64,000 nt of DNA from Methylorubrum thiocyanatum (GTDB taxonomy: Bacteria > Pseudomonadota > Alphaproteobacteria > Rhizobiales > Beijerinckiaceae), in NCBI GenBank assembly GCA_014138645.1, contig JACJIB010000006.1, positions 248,001-312,000 on the forward strand, in the 5' to 3' direction. The position numbers and the translations under genes are program-made. Under the pieces are notes generated by a model. The model was not told the origin of the DNA. It searched no databases and saw only the letters and a list, made by a program, of their open reading frames with translations. Position 1 is the stretch's first letter, and every line of letters starts with the position of its first letter. This document shows, piece after piece, positions 58,866 to 64,000 of this stretch.

Positions 58866-60175
58866 GCAACCAGACGCTGATTACCGCCATCGGCACGGTG
58901 CTGCGCGAGGAGATGCACCATCCCCATCTCGACCGCTTCGGGCCGGAGGCGCGGCTGAACGAGGATCTCTACCTCGATTCCGTCCAGTTGCTTCAGCTCA
59001 TCCTGGCGCTGGAGCTGACGCACGGCGTGTCGGTGCCGGAAGCGGCGATCAACCGGCAGGACGTCTCCACCGTCGCCGACCTCGCCCGGCTCCTGGCACC
59101 GGGCACGGCCGAACCGTCCGCGGAGCCCGCCGAACCGGAGGCGTCCTCCGAGGGCGTCCACGGCGCGATGCCCTACGACCTGAAGATCCACTGCTTCGTC
59201 AGTTGCGTCTGCGACGGGCTCAAACGCCGCGGCATCGATCACCGCCCGTTCTACGCCCTGATCTGGGACGCCGAGTTCGCCATCACCGACGGGTCCAAGC
59301 TCGCCTACCACTCGGACGCGATGGACCACGAGTCGTTCCGCTACTGGTTCGAGCGGCTCTACGGCGTGCCGCTCGTGCCCTGGTACGACCATTCCCGCTC
59401 GAAGGACGAGAACGTCGCCACCCTGCTCGACCTGCTGGAGCACCGGGAGCCCGACACGCGCATCATGGTGATGCTCGACATGTTCCACCTCCCCGAGCGG
59501 GAGAACAAGTTCAACCAGAACCCCTTCCCGCATTACCTGCTGGTCGAACGCAGTGACGACCCGGCCCTCTGGCAGGTGCGCGACCCCGACTTCCGCTGGG
59601 AGGGCGTGATCGAGCGCGAGCGGATGCTGAACGCCATCCGCCAGCCGAGCGTCGCCGGCGGCTACCGCTTCGATCCCGCGCGCGCCCATCCGCCGAGGGA
59701 TGCGGATCTGGCGGCCTTCTTCGACGCCTGCTTCCGGTTCGACACCAACCCGCTGATCGATGCGGCCCGGGCCATCGTGCTCGCCCATGCGGAGGGCCGT
59801 GGGGGCTTGCGGCTGACCGATCTCGGCGAGGCCCTGCGCGAACTGCCGGTCATCACCATCCGCAAATGGGCCTACGAGCACGGCTTCGCCTTCTTCTGGC
59901 GAGCGCTGCGCTGGCCGGACCCGGAATTCCAGCGGATCTGCGACGAGATCGAGGCCCTGGTGAACGGCCTCACCGCCCTGCACTACGCCGTGCTGAAGCT
60001 CGCCCGCACCGGGGACACGGCCGAACTCGCCCCCGTCCTCGCCCGGCTCGACGCGCTCGACGCGCAGGAATCCGCGATCAAGCGGCAGCTCGCCTCGGCC
60101 TACGCCGCGTGGCGGCAGAAAAGCCCGGATCTCGGGCACGCCGCGCCGCCCTCCCGCGAAAGGCTCCCCGCATGA
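58862..60175 (+). CDS. mllDE: Fused aryl-carrier protein and AsbE-like condensing protein (AsbD-AsbE/MllDE-like)
   Basis: 437 residues. Residues 1-82 form an acyl-carrier domain with Ser40 in LYLDSVQLLQ as the phosphopantetheine site. A linker rich in Pro/Ala/Glu (about 80-102) leads to a C-terminal domain of about 330 residues that starts MPYDLKIHCFVSCVCDGLK and resembles AsbE, which transfers the aryl group from the carrier to a polyamine. In Bacillus they are two genes. The GTG overlaps the mllBC stop (GTGA), and the stop overlaps the mllF start (ATGA). Confidence 0.85.
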   Translation: MSNQTLITAIGTVLREEMHHPHLDRFGPEARLNEDLYLDSVQLLQLILALELTHGVSVPEAAINRQDVSTVADLARLLAPGTAEPSAEPAEPEASSEGVHGAMPYDLKIHCFVSCVCDGLKRRGIDHRPFYALIWDAEFAITDGSKLAYHSDAMDHESFRYWFERLYGVPLVPWYDHSRSKDENVATLLDLLEHREPDTRIMVMLDMFHLPERENKFNQNPFPHYLLVERSDDPALWQVRDPDFRWEGVIERERMLNAIRQPSVAGGYRFDPARAHPPRDADLAAFFDACFRFDTNPLIDAARAIVLAHAEGRGGLRLTDLGEALRELPVITIRKWAYEHGFAFFWRALRWPDPEFQRICDEIEALVNGLTALHYAVLKLARTGDTAELAPVLARLDALDAQESAIKRQLASAYAAWRQKSPDLGHAAPPSRERLPA

Positions 60176-61008
60176 GAATTGCCCTCTGCACCATCAGCTT
60201 TCGCCATCACCTCGTGTCGATCGGCGAACTCGCCCGCTTCGCCCGCGGCCACGGCTTCGACGGGATCGAGTTGTGGGGGGTGCACGCCCGCAATCTCGGC
60301 CCCGGCGACCACGCCGAATGGCTCGCCGCCTACGGCCTGCGGGTGCCGATGCTGAGCGACTACCTGCCGCTCGACGCAAGCCCCGAAACCCTGGCCGAGC
60401 GCACGGACGAACTCGCCCGGCTCGCAGGAAGTTGGGGGGCGCCGCGGCTTCGCACCTTTGCCGGAACCCAGGCCAGCGCCGCGGCCTCGGCCGAAGAGCG
60501 CGCCCATGTCGCCGGGCGCCTGCGGATGGCGGCCGAGCGGCTCGCCGACCAGGGCCTGCGGCTCGTGGTGGAGACGCATCCCGGCACGCTGGCCGACACC
60601 ACCGACTCGCTCCTCGACCTGCTGGCGGCGGTCGATCACCCGAACCTCAAGGTGAACTTCGACACGCTCCACGTCTGGGAGGGCGGCGACGACCCGCTCG
60701 CGGCCCATGCCCGGCTCAGCCCGCATATCGATTACTACCATCTCAAGAACGTCCGCAGCCGCGCCGACCTGTCGGTGTTCGAACCGGCCAACGTCTACGC
60801 CGCGGCCGGACGGCGCGAGGGCATGACCGGCCTGTTCGAGGGGGCGCTGGATTACGCCGCCTTCCTGAAGACGCTGCCGCCGCAGGCGGAAGGCTCGCTC
60901 GAATGGTTCGGCGAGGCCTGCTTCTCGGTGCTGCCGACCGACCTTTTCCGCCTGCGCAGCGCCACCGCCGGCCGCCGCGGGGCCGGCCCCCTCCACGCCG
61001 CGCGCTGA
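60172..61008 (+). CDS. mllF: 3-Dehydroshikimate dehydratase, AsbF-like
   Basis: 278 residues, a TIM-barrel close to Bacillus AsbF throughout: CTISFRHHLVS at the start, ELWGVHARNL, MLSDYLPLD, LRTFAG, ETHPGTLADT, VDHPNLKVNFDTLHVWE, VFEPANVYAAAGRREGM and SLEWFG. Candidate metal ligands are Glu134, Asp164, His190 and Glu244. AsbF converts 3-dehydroshikimate to 3,4-dihydroxybenzoate, the aryl part of petrobactin. The final about 20 residues (RRGAGPLHAAR) are an extra tail. If the product of this locus carries another aryl acid, the role of this gene needs explaining. Confidence 0.9.
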   Translation: MRIALCTISFRHHLVSIGELARFARGHGFDGIELWGVHARNLGPGDHAEWLAAYGLRVPMLSDYLPLDASPETLAERTDELARLAGSWGAPRLRTFAGTQASAAASAEERAHVAGRLRMAAERLADQGLRLVVETHPGTLADTTDSLLDLLAAVDHPNLKVNFDTLHVWEGGDDPLAAHARLSPHIDYYHLKNVRSRADLSVFEPANVYAAAGRREGMTGLFEGALDYAAFLKTLPPQAEGSLEWFGEACFSVLPTDLFRLRSATAGRRGAGPLHAAR

Positions 61009-61036
61009 GCGTGCGCCGGATCTCCAGGAGACCGCC

Positions 61037-61315
61037 ATGACCGAGAGCCGTGCCGTCGTCGGCACCCCGCATGCGAGCCGCTATCTCCAGCAGCTCTGCA
61101 AGCACTGGTCGCACCGGTTCGAGACCGAATCGAACGCGACGCAGGCCCGGATCGCACTGCCGCTCGGCGAGACGCGCCTGACTGCCGATGCCGAGACCCT
61201 GACGATCGACCTGACGGCGCATGATCCGGCGAGCCTGCCCGACCTGCGCGACGTCGTCGTGCGCCACATCGAGCGCTTCGCCTTCCGCGAGACGCTGCGC
61301 TTCGAGTGGACGTGA
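61037..61315 (+). CDS. DUF2218 small protein in the metallophore operon
   Basis: 92 residues matching DUF2218: ASRYLQQLCKHWSHRFE at the start, a beta-rich middle and RHIERFAFRETLRFEW at the end. The function is unknown. DUF2218 genes are often seen next to siderophore or iron-uptake genes. It follows mllF by 28 bases on the same strand, after a purine-rich GGAGA, so it is probably the last gene of the operon. Confidence 0.8.
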   Translation: MTESRAVVGTPHASRYLQQLCKHWSHRFETESNATQARIALPLGETRLTADAETLTIDLTAHDPASLPDLRDVVVRHIERFAFRETLRFEWT

Positions 61316-61385
61316 GCAGCGTCCGTCGAAACGCGGACGCATCGCCCACGGAGCCAAGACCGGAATGGATCAGACGAGGACCAGC

Positions 61386-61886
61386 ATGGATGTGACGATA
61401 CGGGCCATGCGCGAGGATGACGCGCCGGATCTGTTCGAGATCTACAACCAGCCCGCCTTCCGCTTCGGAACGCTCGCTCTCCCTTACGAGTCCTTCGAGG
61501 CGGTGAAGAAATGGGCGGAGCCCCGCTCGCCGCGGGACCTGCACCTCGCCGCTGAGGCGAACGACCGCGTCGTCGGGGCGGCGGCCCTGCGTCCCTTCTA
61601 CGGCCGGCGCGCCCATGCGGCGGAGTTCTGGATCGCCGTCCACGAGGATTTTGCCGGAAACGGCATCGGCTCGCGACTGCTCGCGGCGGTGATCGATACG
61701 GCGGACAACTGGATCAATATTCAGCGCATCGAGATGACGGTCTTCACCGACAATACGCGGGCCATCGCGCTCTATGAGAAATTCGGCTTCGTGATTGAGG
61801 GCACCCACAGGGCGGCCACCTTCCGCAACGGCCGCTTCGCCGACGTGCATTGCATGGCCCGTTTGCACCCGCCGGCTTGGCCCTGA
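61386..61886 (+). CDS. GNAT-family N-acetyltransferase
   Basis: 166 residues with the acetyl-CoA loop in EDFAGNGIGSRLLAAVID and a C-terminal EMTVFTDNTRAIALYEKFGF. These are the marks of RimJ/RimL-like or YhhY-like acetyltransferases. GAGGA lies five bases before the ATG at 61386; an ATG 21 bases earlier is possible. It is close to the metallophore genes, so acetylation of a siderophore intermediate cannot be excluded, but housekeeping or toxin-resistance roles are as likely. Confidence 0.82.
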   Translation: MDVTIRAMREDDAPDLFEIYNQPAFRFGTLALPYESFEAVKKWAEPRSPRDLHLAAEANDRVVGAAALRPFYGRRAHAAEFWIAVHEDFAGNGIGSRLLAAVIDTADNWINIQRIEMTVFTDNTRAIALYEKFGFVIEGTHRAATFRNGRFADVHCMARLHPPAWP

Positions 61887-62040
61887 GCTTCGGCCCGTCC
61901 GGCAACAGCGTTTTCAATCGGCATGGCCGGCATACATCAGGAACATTGCTGATTTTCCGCAGGTTTCGCCCGTCAGACTCCGGCTCCGCTCAAGAAAATC
62001 GGCGCTCGGGTTTCGTTTCCATTCCGGGAGATCCGACACC

Positions 62041-62730
62041 ATGCATCGGCGCGATTTTCTGACGACCCTGCTGACCGCCACGGCCGCTTTGGCCGTCACC
62101 CGTACCGCCCTGGCCCAACCCTCACCGGCCGGCACCATCCCGGCGCCCGTCTACCTCGCCATGGCGACGAAGGGCGGGCTGTTCCTCGAGAACACGGCGC
62201 GCGATGCCCACGCCAAGACCCGCAATCCGCGGGTGAAGGCCTTCAGCCGGGCGGAGGTGACCGAGCAGGTCAACCTCGCCCGCAAGCTCGACCCGTATCT
62301 GGAGGCGGCGCCCATGGCGGCCGGCGCGCCTGCCGGCCCGGGCGGCCTCGTCGGCGGCTTGGTCGCCGCGCCGCTGGCGGTGGCGGGCGGCGTTGCGGGG
62401 GCGACCGTCGGCGCGGTCGGCGGCGTGGTCGGCGGCGCCCTGGGCATGCCCGGCGGGGGCGGCCCCGGCGGCATGACGACGGACGAGCAGAAGGCGCAGA
62501 TCCTGTCGCAGCTCTCCGGAATGCAGCCCGGCCCGGAATACGACGCGATGTTCGTCAACGCCTCGCTCCAGGGGCATCAGGAGGCCCTCAACATCCACGG
62601 CTCCTACGCCCAGGCCGGCGACGATCCGGGCCTGCGCCGCATCGCGGCAGGCTCGATTCCGCTGATCCAGCGGCACATCGCGCAGCTCTCGCGGATGCAG
62701 GCGACGATGGGCGGCGCGCGGCAGGGTTAG
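62041..62730 (+). CDS. DUF4142 exported protein with glycine-rich insert
   Basis: 229 residues. The N-terminus MHRRDFLTTLLTATAALA contains a twin-arginine-like motif and a hydrophobic core, ending near ALAQPSP. Two DUF4142 halves are visible (AMATKGGLFLENTARDAHAK and NASLQGHQEALNIHGSYAQ), separated by a low-complexity stretch of about 50 residues rich in Gly, Ala and Val (about 98-150). DUF4142 proteins are periplasmic or extracytoplasmic helical proteins of unknown function. Confidence 0.8.
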   Translation: MHRRDFLTTLLTATAALAVTRTALAQPSPAGTIPAPVYLAMATKGGLFLENTARDAHAKTRNPRVKAFSRAEVTEQVNLARKLDPYLEAAPMAAGAPAGPGGLVGGLVAAPLAVAGGVAGATVGAVGGVVGGALGMPGGGGPGGMTTDEQKAQILSQLSGMQPGPEYDAMFVNASLQGHQEALNIHGSYAQAGDDPGLRRIAAGSIPLIQRHIAQLSRMQATMGGARQG

Positions 62731-62853
62731 GCCGGGACGACGCGGCGCATCGCTCTGGATTTTGATTCCTGAGGGATTTGATGGGCGGTGCGCCCTCAAG
62801 ACGTTCGGTGAAGGTTCCTCCGGGCCCGCGGACTGCGCCTCCCGGAGGTCCCC

Positions 62854-63219
62854 CTATGGCCAGAATGGCGTCCGAGCCCGAGGCTGCACCGGAGGAAAGG
62901 CCGACGCGGGATCCTTGCCCTCTTCTGCCAAAGCGTGAACCGTCTTCCAATACGATTTCAACCAGTTTCGGGCGTCGATCACACCTACGAACGTCCCCAT
63001 CACCATCCCAACCGAAGCAGCTATGACGATCTTAGACAGGTCCCACCGCAACAAATATTCGCCAGGACCGGGACCGGGACTGATCATCGAACCGACACCC
63101 GAGGCCAATCCAATAATCGTAAAGTAGAAGAATTTTTTCGCCACGATTGCAGCGAACTTCCTGTGTTTGAAACTCAAGGAGCGAGCCCTCCCACCGAAGC
63201 ACTCGCCCCAAAGAAGCAT
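62854..63219 (-). CDS. Small membrane protein, unknown function
   Basis: About 121 residues. Two hydrophobic segments (KFFYFTIIGLASGVGSM and IVIAASVGMVMGTFVGVI) could cross the membrane; the flanks are basic and the C-terminus is Pro-rich. I recognise no family. Codon use is less GC-biased than in the neighbours, especially in the 5' half. The start is uncertain: ATG at 63219 and GTG at 63225 are both possible, without a clear ribosome-binding site. Confidence 0.45.
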   Translation of the reverse strand: MLLWGECFGGRARSLSFKHRKFAAIVAKKFFYFTIIGLASGVGSMISPGPGPGEYLLRWDLSKIVIAASVGMVMGTFVGVIDARNWLKSYWKTVHALAEEGKDPASAFPPVQPRARTPFWP

Positions 63220-63363
63220 GATCACATATTCAACCCGTTACGCGGGCATTCCTCAGCGAGGATTGTCCACACCGAGTTGCGCACCCGCCCTTCGGATCGG
63301 CCTGTCCTGAGCGATGTCGGCAAACCCGTTCGGCCCTAGTTCGAACAGGCTCGTCGTAGCCGC

Positions 63364-64000
63364 TCAGATCGCCGCGGCCGGGTCGCGATCCTCTCCGTCG
63401 CCTCCGGGCGGCGTCCGGTCGCGGGGAGCGCGGCGCTCCATCAGGGCACGGCCGAGGGCGCGCAGGGGCGCGGTGAGCCGGCGGGCGTCGTCGGCGCGCT
63501 CCATGATCGTCTCGCCGCGACGGATCTCGCGGTCGAGCTTGGCCATGGTGCGGGCGAGCGCCGGATCGTCATCGTCCAGCCAGACCTCGACGGTGCGGGC
63601 GAAGGCGATGACGGTGCCCTGCAGCTTGAGCCGGCCCAGCGGCCCCTCGGTGTCGATGCCGGCGGCGGCCAGCATGTAGCGGTGCGAGTTGAGGGCGACC
63701 CCGTTCAGCGCCAGCATCGAGAGAACGTCGCCGCGCAGGGCGAAGGCGATGCGGCGCAGGGCCGGCTTGTAGGGGGCCATCGCGTCGAGACGGCGCATCA
63801 GCACGTCGAACAGGCGCTCGCGGGCCGGCTCGTCGGCGAGGTCGCCGGTGTCGATCTCCAGCACCTTGCGGTCGATGATGCGCGACAATCCGCCGAGCAC
63901 GGCCCCCTTCGAGGGGAACAGGTCCCGCAGCTCCGCGAGGCTCAGGCCCGCCTCCCGGGCGATGTCACCGACCTCGATGTCGTTCCAGGGCTGCTCGGCG
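63364..64000 (-). CDS. TetR-like regulator (5' end missing)
   Basis: The frame is open to the window edge; about 211 residues are visible. The N-terminal part (IEVGDIAREAGLSLAELRDLFPSKGAVLGG) is a TetR-type helix-turn-helix with the usual Phe-Pro-Ser-Lys turn. The remainder is helical, with an Arg/Pro-rich tail (RRAPRDRTPPGGDGE). Related proteins in alphaproteobacteria are annotated as TetR-family or COQ9-like proteins. No target is deducible. Confidence 0.7.
   Translation of the reverse strand, partial: AEQPWNDIEVGDIAREAGLSLAELRDLFPSKGAVLGGLSRIIDRKVLEIDTGDLADEPARERLFDVLMRRLDAMAPYKPALRRIAFALRGDVLSMLALNGVALNSHRYMLAAAGIDTEGPLGRLKLQGTVIAFARTVEVWLDDDDPALARTMAKLDREIRRGETIMERADDARRLTAPLRALGRALMERRAPRDRTPPGGDGEDRDPAAAI

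Noticed and set aside
54113..61008. Aerobactin or rhizobactin biosynthesis as the identity of the siderophore genes
   Set aside because: No lysine monooxygenase or acetyltransferase of those pathways is in the operon, and the carrier protein, aryl-acid ligase and AsbF-like enzyme fit the petrobactin-type route instead.
1..64000. CRISPR arrays, tRNA or rRNA genes, intact insertion sequences, prophage genes
   Set aside because: Looked for regularly spaced repeats, cloverleaf-like blocks, and transposase, integrase or phage structural motifs; none were seen by eye. A tRNAscan or profile search would be decisive.

Overview
The window is high-GC DNA packed with tightly coupled operons and reads like a facultatively methylotrophic alphaproteobacterium of the Methylobacterium/Methylorubrum group. 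The best pointers are a petrobactin-like metallophore locus whose fused gene layout matches the methylolanthanin (mll) cluster as I remember it from M. extorquens, and a full demethylating glycine-betaine pathway. No replicon genes, rRNA, tRNA, CRISPR or intact mobile element were seen. The only transposon trace is a short IS5-like transposase remnant near 14.1 kb.

Layout. (1) 0-7.1 kb: end of a thioesterase gene, then an aerobic anthranilate (2-aminobenzoyl-CoA) module. It has a MarR regulator and a fused flavin monooxygenase/old-yellow-enzyme on the minus strand, and 2-aminobenzoate-CoA ligase, thioesterase, RidA and kynurenine-formamidase-like genes on the plus strand. A 40-bp inverted repeat with perfect arms lies between the two divergent arms. 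(2) 7.4-13.5 kb: a flavin monooxygenase, AraC regulator, cupin and MetA-type outer-membrane protein, then a soluble chemotaxis transducer and a stand-alone Lrp-type ligand-binding domain. (3) 14.5-38.3 kb: a betaine-to-pyruvate supercluster: proVWX-like importer, porin, GbdR-type regulator, soxBDAG, sdaA and, on the other strand, gbcAB-dgcAB-etfAB. Together they would import betaine, demethylate it stepwise to glycine and deaminate serine to pyruvate. glyA and choline oxidation genes are not in the window.

(4) 38.4-48.7 kb: nine minus-strand genes, most of them overlapping: a peptide/opine-type ABC importer, DeoR regulator, M20 amidohydrolase, two choline-kinase-like phosphotransferases and an inositol-monophosphatase-like phosphatase. 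I cannot name the pathway. The fused ATPase has a first nucleotide-binding domain lacking its catalytic residues. (5) 49-61.3 kb: metal acquisition. FecI-type sigma factor, FecR anti-sigma and TonB receptor with a signalling domain are transcribed away from a four-gene asb/mll biosynthetic operon (A, BC fusion, DE fusion, F), followed by a DUF2218 gene. (6) 61.4-64 kb: an acetyltransferase, a DUF4142 exported protein, a small membrane protein and a partial TetR-like regulator.

The strongest leads are the metallophore locus with its two fusions, the uncharacterised transporter-kinase-hydrolase operon, the 40-bp operator-like repeat in the anthranilate cluster, and the degenerate ABC domain.
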